Positions 21,582 through 34,081 of a stretch of 64,000 nucleotides of DNA are shown here, in pieces. The notes beneath the pieces are model-generated. The model was not told where the DNA came from and made no database searches. It saw only the letters and a program-made list of their open reading frames with translations. Within the stretch, counting starts at the first letter, position 1. Every line of letters begins with the position of its first letter. The stretch is from positions 62,001 through 126,000 of the forward strand of contig CAJNOJ010000273.1 in NCBI GenBank assembly GCA_905250025.1. Direction: 5' to 3'. The stretch comes from Adineta ricciae. Its lineage: Eukaryota; Rotifera; Eurotatoria; Adinetida; Adinetidae. The translations under genes and the position numbers were made by a program.

Positions 21582-24500
21582 ATGACAACAATGGATGATA
21601 CTAAGGGTGGAGCAGCACCGCTTTTCCAGAAAATACTGACTACTAAAGTGTCACCCAATCTTCCAGTGAGCACAGTTATTCCAATGGATTCACTGCGACC
21701 CATTCCAGCTCAAAAAACGTTTCCTGAAGAAGAAATGGAGAAAAAAGCTATTCATACAATCCATGCTCAATTGAAACAAGTAAGATCTTTTCTGATTCGA
21801 AGATGCCAGAGGATCGATTATTCTAGGCTGCATGTTGCTCGGACGAGAAAAGATTGAAAAGTCGTTGGGAAAAAATTGAAATGCGCTTCAGTCGATTACA
21901 ATACAAAGGACAAAAAAAGAAAATTATTGAGAAACTTGATGACGAAAACAACTATGCACCAATTCATTATGCTGTGCGATCAAACAATCGATTTATTTGC
22001 GAAAAATTACTCGACGATGAGTATAACTGCAGTAAGAAACAATTCTCCGATCTGTTTAAATGTTTTCGTATTTCATCTGTATATAATGTTCTCGTTTTCA
22101 GATGTTAATTTATTGGGTTGGGCTGGTCAAACACCACTTCATCTAGCTGTTTGTTCGTCTGACATCGAGAAAGAAATGTCACAAGCTCTCATTACCGAAC
22201 AGGTATGCATTATCACGGCAGCAAAATACGAGCTTTCATATGCACTTTTTAAATATGATTAGAAATCTGTGTTGCTGCTTCTATTGAATAATCCAGATAT
22301 TCAAGTTAACATACGGGACGATAAAGGACGAACACCATTGCATCATGCTATCATGAGAAATCATACTAGTATATGCAACATATTATTAGATCATCGTGCA
22401 CGAGTTAACGTAAGTTAATTTAAAATCAATCGAACACAGATCGGTCCTTATCGGATAGATGAATTTCTTCTAAGATCGACAGCTTATTAGGAGTTTGGAA
22501 AGAGCACTGTGACTTTGTGGATAAAAGATAATAATTTATTGAGTAATTGACTTATCTGAGGTGAATATTTGAACTCAAATTTCGTATTTGACATACTACA
22601 TTCTCACAAATGGATTCATATTTCTACTGATGATTCTTTTAACATATAGATACCTGATATCCAAGGAGCAACAGCCATCCACTACGCGTATCGTTTTGGC
22701 ACGGGACGAGATATGATTTCCAAATTTCCTTTACAACAAGAATTATTTCAGTTAAAAACAGTTGATAATAAGACACCATTCGAAATGGCAGCTGAACATG
22801 GCCATCTCGATACTATTCAAGAGTATTTTGATAAGCGCTCTGACTCGATTGCTCATTCTGACCATGGTATTCGTTCTCTTATCCATGCTGCTGTTCGCCA
22901 GCATAATTCCGATATCTTAGCAAAGCTTGTCCCGACAAAAGATATGAGCAGTTACATGATCAATTTGGCTTGTCGTCAACCGCAAGGATACAAAATGCTT
23001 ACAGATCCGAAGTTGGGTGGGTTTTTTGATAAAAAACTGATGTTATCAGAAGTTTCATCGGATGGATTCACTCCGTTGATGATGGCTGTAAAATATCGTC
23101 GAAAAGAATGTGTCCAAATACTTCTCGACGATAAATATTGTGATAAAACTATCTTGGAAAAGACAAGTATCGATTTTGAACGTACAATTTTACATATTTG
23201 TGCCGAACATTTCGATGAAACAATCGCTACCAGTGTATTGGAAAAAGCACAATTATATGGATTAGATCCAACTCCAGTTGATGTTATGGGCAATACGGTG
23301 TTACATATCTATGCTCAGAAGAACAACTTAAATATGTGTAATAAACTATTAACGATGAATCCAGCAAATACTATGAAAATGCTACAAATTCGAAATAATA
23401 GTGGATATACTGCCTTTCATGATGCGATTATGAATGGAAATAGTGAAATCGTAGAATTGATGATCGAAATTGTCCCTGACGCGAAAATGTTAATTGAAGA
23501 ACGTGATGATCAGCTACAAACCAGTTTGCATATGACTGCATCGAACGGTAGGACTATTGGAAAGAATTGCAAACCATATATTCTTTTTCTATTTCTCGCT
23601 ATAGGCGACGTGAAAATCGTTGATTTGATGATTTCACATAATGCTGATGTTCATGCTCGTGACATAAATGATCATACACCATTGCATGAAGCTGCTCGAT
23701 CATCTGATTCAAATAATGACGTAATTCGTGATCGTGTAGAGTGTATTGAACATCTTATTCGTGCTGGTGCTGAAGTAGATGCATTAAATATTCATCGAGA
23801 GACGCCATTACACATTGCATGTCGATATAGTTCATCATCGATAGTTCGAGCATTGTTACATCATGATGCAAATATTTTACAAACAAATATTGGAGGTTTC
23901 AACTGTCTCGAGGTTGCAATTGAAGAAAAAAATAAAAATACAGTTCAATATTTAATTGATCATGATTATATATTTGAATTGATGCGCAACGCACAATTGT
24001 ATGAAACTCGCAATGAACCGTGTTGTACGTGTGGAAATGAAAAAGTTCGGGAAACTTGCTGTGTACCATGCTGCAAAGGTTTAGATCGATGTTCGTTTTA
24101 CACATTTCGTTTGGGCTTAGATCGTCGAACAGCTGATACTCCCATGCGAAAATTGATTGCTACAATGCCTGATATGGCTATGGCTATTCTTGAACGATGT
24201 ACAACAACGATTGGTGATGAAAAATCCAAGATACATCGCATCTTTTTCGATTATGAATTTTTAGAAGATCAATATGTCATTCGAAATTGGGCAAAAGGTA
24301 TAGTTTCTGATTGATAAATTTTCGAAATTTGACAAAGAATCTTCGCTTCGTAGGTAATCTCAATAATAAATTTAACAGTATTGGTAAAGCCTCTGTTCAA
24401 TACAATGCTATTGAAAAGGATGAACCATATACAATTGATTACAAGACCTTAGTAATGAATCATCCATTGTTTCTTATGGCTGTGTACAATCGATATGCAT

Positions 24501-25856
24501 TAATGGCTCATCCATTAAGCCGTAGTTTGGTCAATCAAAAATTCTTCGGTCTTAGTCTAATCCTGTTCATGCTCAGCTTTGCACTCTACGCTACTTTTCT
24601 TGGTATATATACAGCGACTGCCATGCGTACTCAACATCCACAGTATTATTATAGCTTAACTGGTTTTGATTATGACGGAGGTTTATGTATGAATGTAACG
24701 GACGCACTCAATACTGGTAATATTGCTTTGAAAACAACGACGGATTGGTCATTGAAGATTGTATTCTATGTACTTTTTTCAATAATTCTCGTGAAAAATA
24801 CTTGGGCTATTATTGGATATATTAGAACCAATTGGACGAAAATCTTTACATTTATTCTCGAATTGATGTCACTTGGTTTTTGTTACTATTTTCTGTACGA
24901 TTATGAGTATCAAAAGAATGTTACCATGCGTTGTCCGAATCAATGGGAGATAGGTGCATGTGGCCTCTTCCTTGGTTATATGGCATTGTTGTATTATGTA
25001 CAATATATACCTATTTTTGGTATTTATGTCATTATGATCAAGCAAATTCTTATCCGGTTTCTACTCTTCGTGCCAGTTCTGGCCATATTTATGGCTGGTT
25101 TTGCATTAACGCTGTATATGGTTTTTCAAAATTTCACTCCATTCAGTAATGTCGGATTTAGTTTTGCTAAAATAGGTACGTCACTTATCTCTTACCATTT
25201 CCATCAAAGAAGTAAACTCTTATTTTGTAGTACTGATGCTTACCGGTGAAATTAACTATGATGATTTGATGCACAGTACCGATACGACAGCGTTTTATAA
25301 AATAGGTTTTGTTCTACTCATTTTACTTGCGATTATCCTGACTATCTTAGTATCGAATCTTCTTATTGGTAAGAACAATGTTATTTTTATTGAACGACAC
25401 TCATCCCTTCTTCTATGAATCTGTATAGGTTTGGCCGTTGGTGAAATCGGACCAATGATGGATTCTGCCAAAGATACACGTTTGGATATGCTGTATGAGT
25501 TAGCTGCCGATTTCGAAATTCTTAAATATCAAATCTTATCGATATTTAATCGTTGTTGTAATTGTTGTTTTGTACCTCCTCGACATTACAAACAAAGTGA
25601 TCTGACGAAACAGTGGAAGTCACTTCGAAAACTTAAAAAACAATTATTGGAATCATGTGCAAGAGAATTCGATGAAAACGAGATCTCCGAAGACTCCGAT
25701 GACGAAGAACTTGATTATCAAACAAAAGTACTTGAAGATGTTAGAAAAGAATTACAACAGTTGCAACCGTCAAGACCATCGAGTGGATCACCAAAAGGAG
25801 GTCAATCGAAGGCAGTCAGTGGTACCAATGCTGGTAAACCAAAACCCAAGGCTTAG
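21582..25856 (+). CDS. TRPA-type ankyrin-repeat ion channel
   Basis: Nine exons (21582-21779, 21827-22031, 22102-22202, 22263-22409, 22650-23547, 23605-24297, 24354-25175, 25231-25368, 25429-25856), all phases consistent, about 1209 residues. Residues of roughly 90-690 hold a long ankyrin array (for example GQTPLHLAVC, GRTPLHHAIM, HTPLHEAARS, RETPLHIACR). The membrane part (about 810-1067) has six hydrophobic segments. The pore region reads VLMLTGEINYDD and S6 ends SNLLIGLAVGEIGPM, close to TRPA1. A charged, Ser/Pro-rich cytoplasmic tail follows. TRPA channels are non-selective cation channels gated by electrophiles, heat or cold; the stimulus here is unknown. A Cys-rich stretch (CCTCGNEKVRETCCVPCCKG) sits between the ankyrins and S1, of interest because TRPA1 activation uses reactive Cys. 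Confidence 0.93.
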
Positions 25857-26579
25857 ACATATTGGATATATACAGTACTTGAATCGATATAGATTTGACT
25901 TCTACTTTGACATTTAATTATGGAGAAATATTCAAAGAAATAAATTAAACGACTATGAATATTCATTATGATTTGTCGTTTATAATACATAATAATCTCT
26001 CCTAGTTTAGTATAGTAACAATAACAGCAGACATCAAAAGTATTCCCTTTCTTTTGCTTTCTTGTTATGGTTCAATTTGTGTGTCTGTGTGTAAAACTCG
26101 TTAGAGAATATGTTTTTATTCCTTCTATTTTTAAAGTATTTAAAAAAAAAATATCCAGCACCAAATAATATGATGCAAAGAGAATATTTTCGTTGTTTTG
26201 TTAAGCGATAATGATCACATATGGAGGTAAATACGTAGAAGAGCGCAAGATGTTTTTGCAATCATTTTTCTATCGATCAGAACTCGCGATGAAAAAAGAG
26301 AAGAATACGTCATGGAGATGAATAAGTCTCTCAACGCTATGATTGACGCCACTGGGAATGTATTTACTTTATATTTCATAATATGATCAACATGAAAAAA
26401 TGGCATGTTTTAGGTATAAAAGCAAACTCTACTATGCAAATTTTCATCTCAATTTATTTGCTGAGTAACCTTCGAAAATTCATCTGATCAGAATCGGCAA
26501 AATTCGCTTTCTATTTCGATTTAGATCAAATTTATATTATTTCAGATATAATTCGATCAATAAATACATTCTATTGATC
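25857..26579. other. Spacer upstream of the Hint gene pair
   Basis: AT-rich 3' end of the channel gene (AATAAA-like motif near 25937) and promoter of the next gene. No gene seen. Confidence 0.5.
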
Positions 26580-27386
26580 ATGAAGAGTAGCAGTGTTGCA
26601 AGTATACGTTTGTTCTTGATACTCCTTTTAATAGGAAATAATATCATGAATATCAACAGTCAACAAGGTTATGATTCAACTTGCACATGTGATTCCGCTT
26701 CAGGAAGTGTCTGCATGAAATATACATGTTCAACGACAGTAAGATCAGTTAGTTGTTTTTCTGGTTCCAGTCTGTTGACTCTTCCTGACGGTTCGCATAA
26801 ATCTCTCGCTGATATTCAAATCGGTGAACGTGTTCTCGTCAATCATCATCATACCTATGAACCCATCTCGTCGTTCATTCATGCAAAGCATGATGGTATC
26901 TTTAGTTTCCTGGCTATCCAAGTACAGTCAACTAAATCAAATCGAACATCTACCATTCATATTTCACCAAACCATCTCATCTTTGATTACGACTCGGGTA
27001 AGGCTAAATTTGCAGGTAAACTTCATGTTGGTGATCGTCTTCAATTCGTTGATCATGACGAAATCGTGCCTGCTACAATAATGAACATCAAACTAACAAA
27101 ACAAGAAGGATACTATGCACCATTGACAGCTTCGGGTAAAATCGTGATTGATGGAATTGTTGCATCAAACTATGCAACAGTGAGCAATCATGACTTGGCT
27201 CACGAAGTGATGGAAGTTTATCGATGGTGGACGAACTTATTTGGTGGATCAAAATCGAATGAAGACATTCCATGGATGTTACAAGTCATGTTAAAGATTG
27301 AAGAGATTGTACGAATCTGTGCAGGAGAAACAATATTCAACAGTTATAATTATGATGGATTGTTTCAAGTGTCATCATTATCTTAA
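26580..27386 (+). CDS. Secreted Hint (hedgehog autoprocessing-type) domain protein A
   Basis: Intronless, about 268 residues from the ATG at 26580 (another in-frame ATG lies at 26574). A hydrophobic leader is followed by a short Cys-rich segment ([16 protein letters not shown]), then a Hint/hog module starting at [14 protein letters not shown]. Conserved hedgehog-type positions: the starting Cys-Phe, [14 protein letters not shown] (place of the Thr-x-x-His motif, with Ser for Thr), [17 protein letters not shown] and DGIVASNYA (hedgehog has SCYA, so Cys is replaced by Asn). There is no hedgehog signalling domain. Hint modules cleave their own N-terminal side and in hedgehog attach cholesterol; whether this one does either is unknown. 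The C-terminal tail differs from the twin gene at 27802. Confidence 0.8.
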   Translation: MKSSSVASIRLFLILLLIGNNIMNINSQQGYDSTCTCDSASGSVCMKYTCSTTVRSVSCFSGSSLLTLPDGSHKSLADIQIGERVLVNHHHTYEPISSFIHAKHDGIFSFLAIQVQSTKSNRTSTIHISPNHLIFDYDSGKAKFAGKLHVGDRLQFVDHDEIVPATIMNIKLTKQEGYYAPLTASGKIVIDGIVASNYATVSNHDLAHEVMEVYRWWTNLFGGSKSNEDIPWMLQVMLKIEEIVRICAGETIFNSYNYDGLFQVSSLS

Positions 27387-27801
27387 AATTCAAACAGAAC
27401 CTTTTAATAAATTTCTACTCTATTAGTGAACTCAATGTGTTTATCTGTAAACTGTTCTCCATTCTAATCTCGAAAATAAACTAATATTTCTTTTACTGTA
27501 TTACACTGAATCAACATTAGTTTTTATTTCTAGATCTGAGATATCATTTGCTTCCATTTGATACGTTAGTATAAACTGGTGACTTCCATATGGGTGATCT
27601 TTCTCTTCAATATAAGAACGTGTCGCATTAAACGACGTCATGCAAATGAATAATACCGTATTCGCCGTCATCTTTGACATTGACAAAACTTACTTTCTTT
27701 ATTTTTCAACCATTATTTCAGATACAAAAGAATCCCTTTTAAAAGTAAAAGTCTTGTAAGAAGAATAATTATCTGCTTTTAGATCATTTCTCCTCGCTAC
27801 A
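27387..27801. other. Spacer between the two Hint genes
   Basis: AT-rich, 415 bases. An AATAAA motif near 27403 probably serves gene A. No gene seen; the spacer has no counterpart upstream of gene A. Confidence 0.5.
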
Positions 27802-28584
27802 ATGTATGTGGCACTGATTCATATATTTATCATGATTTCAATCGATAATTACCAAAGATCGCGAAGTTCGAACAAATACGGTTCAACAAATATAATTGGT
27901 TACGAAGTAGTTTGCACTTGTGATTCTGTTTCATCGAATGTATGTGCTAAATACACATGCACATCAACAACAGAGAGAGCCAGTTGTTTTTCTGGTTCCA
28001 GTCTGTTAACTCTTCCGGACGGTTCACATAAATCTCTCGCTGATATTCAAATCGGTGAACGTGTTCTCGTCAATCATCATCATACCTATGAACCCATCTC
28101 GTCGTTCATTCATGCAAAGCATGATGGTATCTTTAGTTTCCTGGCTATCCAAGTACAGTCAACTAAATCAAATCGAACATCTACCATTCATATTTCACCA
28201 AACCATCTCATCTTTGATTACGACTCGGGTAAGGCTAAATTTGCAGGTAAACTTCATGTTGGTGATCGTCTTCAATTCGTTGATCATGACGAAATCGTGC
28301 CTGCTACAATAATGAACATCAAACTAACAAAACAAGAAGGATACTATGCACCATTGACAGCTTCGGGTAAAATCGTGATCGATGGAATTGTTGCGTCAAA
28401 CTATGCAACGGTGAGCAATCACGACCTGGCTCACGAAGTGATGGGAGTTTATCGATGGTGGACGAACTTATTTGGAGGATCAAAATCGAATGAAGACATC
28501 CCGTGGATGTTACAAACTATGTTGATTATTGAGCAAATCATTCGATGGTGTGGAGGTGAACAATTAATTGAAAGTTATATATAA
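27802..28584 (+). CDS. Secreted Hint (hedgehog autoprocessing-type) domain protein B
   Basis: Intronless, 260 residues. The N-terminus (hydrophobic start, then [18 protein letters not shown]) is only loosely similar to protein A, but from [18 protein letters not shown] to EDIPWMLQ the proteins are almost the same. The nucleotides 28026-28379 appear identical to 26795-27148 by eye, silent sites included. The C-terminal tails diverge again (ending [10 protein letters not shown]). The same catalytic-site variants as in A are present. Probably the same biochemical role with a different N-terminal payload (inference). Confidence 0.8.
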   Translation: MYVALIHIFIMISIDNYQRSRSSNKYGSTNIIGYEVVCTCDSVSSNVCAKYTCTSTTERASCFSGSSLLTLPDGSHKSLADIQIGERVLVNHHHTYEPISSFIHAKHDGIFSFLAIQVQSTKSNRTSTIHISPNHLIFDYDSGKAKFAGKLHVGDRLQFVDHDEIVPATIMNIKLTKQEGYYAPLTASGKIVIDGIVASNYATVSNHDLAHEVMGVYRWWTNLFGGSKSNEDIPWMLQTMLIIEQIIRWCGGEQLIESYI

Positions 28585-28680
28585 TTATTCGAATGTGTGT
28601 TCATTTCTAAATAATCGAATCATGATTTTATGAGTATTTTTATTATAAAATTTATTGGAAACTAAATGTGACTTGATATT

Positions 28681-29964
28681 TCAGAATGCAAGCGAAAAAA
28701 AGGAGCCTATCATCTTCTGAGCAAAATTTTTCATGTCATTCATAAGTTCATTCTCGTTTTCATACTGTTCAATAGCTCGACTAGGTTCTTCATTTCCATC
28801 AGGATCCTCTTCAACATAATGGTAGTTAATTGAATCATCATTGTCCCAATGTTCTTGACCAAAATCATCACTTGCTAACTGACGCACAGTCCACATATCA
28901 AAACAAAAATTCGGATTCGCTAGATAATCATACGGTATATAACAGTAACCATTGTCTCCCTGAAAGAAAAAATTAATTCTTCTTCTTTTGATTGGAATTC
29001 TTCATACCCAATATTTTCCCCAAGAATTTCGAACGATGAAAGAAGCCGATTGGTCGCTATAACCGACAGCTAGTAGAGCATGACTAATGAACAAAAAATA
29101 AACAACAGAAATATTGATTGACCATTAAAAAACAAAGTTAATCAGAAGAAAAGCTACTGGAATGTCATATTTAAGGGCACACTCACCTGCCGTGAGATTC
29201 TCGACTTTGTTCCGATTCATCAGGCATTGGTACAACTCCTGTCCTAGATGCTTTATCAAATGATGTAAATAATTTCAAACCAAAAGCGAACGGAAAGCCT
29301 TGTGCTAAACAAGACTTCATCTGATGTAAATCGGATTCAAGTTGAAAAGCTTCGGTTATTTTAAAATCATCAGCTGCTTGATAAAGTTCTTGATAAGGAG
29401 GCATATTGACATTCTCAATATTGTACGGCCACATCGATTCGAGGCAAACTCCGTGCGCTTGCAATGATTCAATGCCATTGGTCATCGAGCAGCCAGAATC
29501 TGTCAATTGACCCGATTGGCTATCTTGAGCTCGTGCATTATAATAGATGAAGAGACGGCTAACATCGATATCGTAACCATTAGCTTTTTTCGTTAAATAC
29601 TCATAGGCACCTTTTGAGACGAGTAACTAAAGGATATTTTAAGAGGAAGTTTGACAGCAACTCACCCGCAAGAGTATTGGCGACACTTTACAAAGTGAAA
29701 ACGTACAAGAGAAAGTTTTAATGAGAGAAAAAATAAATCTTTTTTTAATAATTACCAACTACCAATTCTTGATTGATCTTCAACGGGTGTCATATTAGGT
29801 CGTAGATCGACTTTCGGTGGTAATTGATTACTATTATAGATAACATGGTCTGCAAATGATTGACGAAGTTCTGGTCTTTGCGGCAAGTATTGTGATTCTT
29901 GAATACCATTTAACCGACACGCACGTGCTTCAGAACGATTTAATAAAAACGTTTTTCGAGGCAT
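28681..29964 (-). CDS. Papain-family (C1A) cysteine peptidase
   Basis: Five exons (29964-29756, 29685-29666, 29610-29187, 29083-29008, 28959-28681) join in frame to 335 residues. The N-terminus lacks a signal peptide. The mature-like part opens with LPPKVDLRPNMTPVEDQ, then GSCVANTLAGAYEYL, where Cys70 matches the papain nucleophile. The catalytic His219 lies in SHALLAVGY and Asn237 in FIVRNSWGKYWGDNGYCYIPY. The propeptide is only about 50 residues, as in bacterial C1A enzymes rather than lysosomal cathepsins, and the C-terminus has an acidic extension. The second exon is only 20 bases, and the codon for the catalytic Cys is split by the intron before it. Likely cytosolic or non-classically secreted; substrate unknown. 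Confidence 0.85.
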
Positions 29965-31485
29965 TGTATTGTTTGCACGTCTTTTTTCTCAAACTTCCTG
30001 AAAATGAAACAATCCAGAAATATCGGTACAAGATTTGAGAATTTATCAAAGTTCAATACATATATCGAATCTTATGACGTATTTGACCGTCAAGAACTAT
30101 CTGTCAAATTTGATGTTTTTTATTTACTCGTAAGAAAAAAAACATATTTCGTGACACAACAGGTACGATTTTTCTATTCCAGTCGATTACATTTAGCGTT
30201 GCACGATCGGCATCGTTGTGTGCCTGTGTAGGTGTTATAGAAAAAAATGCAGAATGAACTTTTTCATAAAGAAGACGATGAAGAATACTTTAAATGCTTT
30301 TTGTTATTGATGTTGTCAAGGTGAAAATATTGTAAGTAATGTTATTTGTTTTTTTGCGATCGATTTTGCGTTCTTCGTCGTCAGGAGTGTCGAACAAACA
30401 CCATCATAACTTCAATCATATATGAAAATGGTAAAGATTGACCTAATCCGCAAGAGTAATGTCGTCTCCATTTATCGTTATGAAATAGAAATATTGATCC
30501 ATATTTGGTCAAAAATGAAAGAATTTGCATTTTAGTCCGATGCGCTCTTTCGCATCTGTTGTATAATAAAGAATTCAAAGAGTTCAACGATCGTAGCTCA
30601 ATCATTCATATTTCCGCTTTTCTTAGACCTTTGGTATATTATCTGACCTGGAGAAATGAGATCTTTCATAAATGCATTACTGACAGGATTCACAGTTCTT
30701 GTATTATGAATAATGCTGATGCAAAACGATGTGTGAGTTGATTGTGATAAAGTGAGAAAAGATATTTATGAAGAATATAAAAATTCATCGACATTACTTT
30801 TTATTTTCCAAGATGAGATGAGAAAATTCTGACGATTTTTCTAGATAAAAATTTGTTAGGTCAAAAACAAACAAATCGGTAAGATAATGGATACATTTGT
30901 TGAAATTAAGTCTAGTGTATAATTATCTCTACTACCGTTTGGCTTCCTGTTGTCGGCTGTTAACTTGTTTTTAAGATATGACACTGATGAAAAAACTGAG
31001 ATTAGCGAGAAATGAAAGAAAATGAAAAAGAAAAATCTCACCAAGAAGAAAGAACGTCTGCTTTTACGAAGAAAATTATTCAGTTAAAAGAAACGTCGAA
31101 ACAGAATGTCCGCACTAAACATCATATTGCATGTAAAGGATAAATGCAAAGTAAGATATTATTTAAGATCAAGATTATTACAGATAGGAAAGTATTAATC
31201 TTTTTTTTTGCGTATATTCCCAGGTAACAGGATTAGACATAATCGTATTCTTTCTTTAATACCTTATATTCTTTTGTTATTGTAACAAATTGATAGAAAT
31301 AAAAAGAAGAGATTACATATACATACTTATTAAATTATTCATATTCGTTATTATCAGAACAACAGATTTACAAATAACTAAAGATCATTACTATATCATC
31401 GTTGTATTCAAGTATTTTGTAGTCTATTTCTTTGTATATAAATTTGAAAAACGCAATTAGATTTGATCTTCACACGAACAAGTCA

Positions 31486-31735
31486 TTAACTCTTTAAGTA
31501 CCAGCTTGCCTTATACGACAAACTTTTTCAACGATAATTTTCTATAAAATCATTACACTGTTTCAGTAAACAGTCCGACTGGGACTTGAACTTTTACATA
31601 GATATAGACTCCCAACTATTGTCTTTATTGTAACAAAAACTACTATTCGATATCTTTTTCTGTTCAGTAGTTCTTCGCAAATCAAGCTATTAAAGAAGCA
31701 TTGTGAATCGATAGTGTTAATGCTTAAAGGATTAA
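31486..31735. mobile_element. Possible small TTAA-flanked (piggyBac-like) MITE remnant
   Basis: TTAA occurs at both ends (31486-31489 and 31732-31735). Reading inward, the left end is CTCTTTAAGTACCA and the reverse-complemented right end is TCCTTTAAGCATTA, nine of 14 positions alike with the differences all transitions. TTAA target sites and a C/T-rich CCTTT-like end are typical of piggyBac-type elements. An inner 7-bp hairpin lies at 31557-31574. The match is short and could be chance in AT-rich DNA. Confidence 0.3.
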
Positions 31736-32090
31736 ACTTACTTCTTTGAGTAGTGAAACTGTGCTCTAGGGGATAGGAAAACGTTCATTTTAAAGCTAAT
31801 ATATGATGCGCCATGATTGTCTCTTTTTCTCTTCAACAAATCATATAGGCTAACGTGCATAGTTAGGTGTAAGTGACTCCCAAAATGAATTTTGCATCGA
31901 ACAGCTAGCAGTAGGATATTTCTTGAAATGACAAACTGTCACTTCCTATTAAGAAGCAGCTACAACTAACCTAACGACGAGAAGAATAATTAATAGAAAA
32001 AGAAGCGAACAAGAACGTTCGTATAAGAACTATAAATTCTAATCCAGACACAGCAAAACTTCTAAAAGCAGGCGTAAAACTCGTTGAAAT

Positions 32091-32145
32091 TTCGTTAAAA
32101 CAGCGATTTAACAGTTAGCAATCACTATAGAACTGTTTTAACGAA
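32091..32145. repeat. Perfect 13-bp inverted repeat
   Basis: TTCGTTAAAACAG at 32091-32103 pairs exactly with CTGTTTTAACGAA at 32133-32145, with a 29-base loop. It lies in non-coding DNA; nature unknown. Confidence 0.6.
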
Positions 32146-34081
32146 TCTTTAAAGTGTATACGCATGAATATTCCAATGCATTCAAATTTTCTTCGTAATA
32201 ACGCGGTATTCTATTAGATTTAATGTGATATTATTCCTAAAGTTGCAGTGATTAACGCATTTCAACATGATGAGAGAAATTTGACCAGTATTAACTCTTG
32301 AAAAACTGCGCTTTTTTCGATTCTATGTTGGTTAAAGCCTTCATGTTTTTACGCGTTTTTTGATGGTGTTTGTCTGTCTGGGAAGGAAGATATTTGACAA
32401 ATTTCTGTTGCAGTCGAAATCTACTATCTGATTTTAACTTTTTTAATACAGGTTAGTCCACTGTTAGCTTGCCAGAAGCTCCTTTTGATCTTCGATCTTA
32501 TTTTATCCAAGTTAGTCAATGAGATTCGAGCACACAAGCAAAACAGCTTATTCTTAGTGAAATCTTCCATATGAAAAAGAGGAAGAAGCTTACTTTCTAT
32601 TTTCAACATGTCTGACATCGAATTAATAGAATAAACATACAAATACTCAAATGTAGATACACACTATATTCAATGATTTGTTGACAACAGGGAAATCTAA
32701 CGAACATTGATTACTACAATCAATTTTTCTTTCTTTTATGCCACTGTCTGGTGATATATCTGATTATTGCGTTTTACCATACCATATAAAGAGGTAAGAC
32801 AAAGGTGACTAAATTAAAACGTATTGTTTTAGTATTAAATTGTGAGCAGTTAAATATTGATTCGCCAATGATACGCTTTCTCATACCCAGGTCGATCGTT
32901 TCGACGACTGGATCCTTCGAAATATGAGTCGGTTTAGATACACTTTTTGTCGATTCCGATCGGATTCCGGCCGGAAGTTAAAAGGAAATTTCCGGCCACT
33001 TCCTGACCTTTTGCAGTTCAGCGTTCGCAGGCAACGGTCGGAAAATAAACTTAACTGACTAGAACCGATCGAGCCGCAATGACCTGAGTAGGTCGAACTT
33101 TCTTTCGACGAATTTTCGTAGCGCCAGAAATACTTGTCCGCGTCTGAAAAAAACAAGATTTCTATATTACGTAAGTCGTGAGAATTAATTTTCATCCTGA
33201 CTTCCAGAACACAATATGCCTTTTTACGCCACTGTGTTTGTTTTGATATAGAGCGAGATTAAAATCTTTGTCATTGTCTTGAACAGATAACATGTAGATA
33301 TATTGACTTCATCTCCAATGCAACTACAGAGAAAAAGATTTTAATAGATAATAGAAGTTCGTTTCACAAACATCACTAATTGAAAAATGATGTACATTAT
33401 GTCACGATGACACTGGTGAATTGGTAAAGCTAGTCTTTTTATTTTACCATTATTACAACTTAATGAAAACTGAAGGTTTTGTCACAAAAAATGAACGCCA
33501 AGATCCTCTCGTGCCCCAGAGAAAAATTAGCTTTATTAAGGAGCGCAAGATTTTCGTGACGAAAGATGTTAGTACGAGATGAAAATCATAAAAATTTATC
33601 TGATCAGATTTGGTTCCAGAAAATTTCAACGACTGTGAAATAAGATGTCCCGAAAAAAGATATGACACATAAAATATTTTCATTAATAAACTGTCTCCAG
33701 AAATAGTATATCTCTCATGTAAAAATTTGCAGAGATAATTGCGTTTAAAATCAGTCGGTTATACCTTAACCGAACCCAAATGCTAATACTAGACACTGTT
33801 GCATATCAAGCCTGACTAGAGTTTATTGTGACATGATGTCTGTTATTTAATGACGAGACGTTTTTTTATTTTTGTAGTCAGACAGAAGAGAATCATGCTT
33901 TTCAATGAGTAGATCAGAACCGAGTAATCCGATTATAAATTAATTACACCAGTGCCTTTTTAATTCGGTTTTAATCGTGATTTTCTTCTAGATATTTTTA
34001 CATAAATTATCATTTGTTCATTTATTTTCAACTGCGATTTTAGATTAGAAAATAGAAAAATCATCATCGAATAAAGAACTA

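Larger units (their letters stand above)
29965..34081. other. Gene-poor 4.1 kb region
   Basis: No gene recognised on either strand; open frames are short and compositionally biased. It holds a possible TTAA-flanked element at 31486-31735, a perfect 13-bp inverted repeat (32091-32103 with 32133-32145) and a more GC-rich patch at about 32880-33130 with an 8-bp hairpin. These suggest decayed mobile DNA. Confidence 0.5.

Noticed and set aside
26824..27081. 85-codon frame repeated identically at 28055-28312
   Set aside because: It is an alternate frame of the Hint core; its identity follows from the identical DNA of the two genes.
32881..33195. 104-codon minus-strand frame in the GC-richer patch
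   Set aside because: The openness is explained by higher GC; it spans a hairpin and resembles no family.
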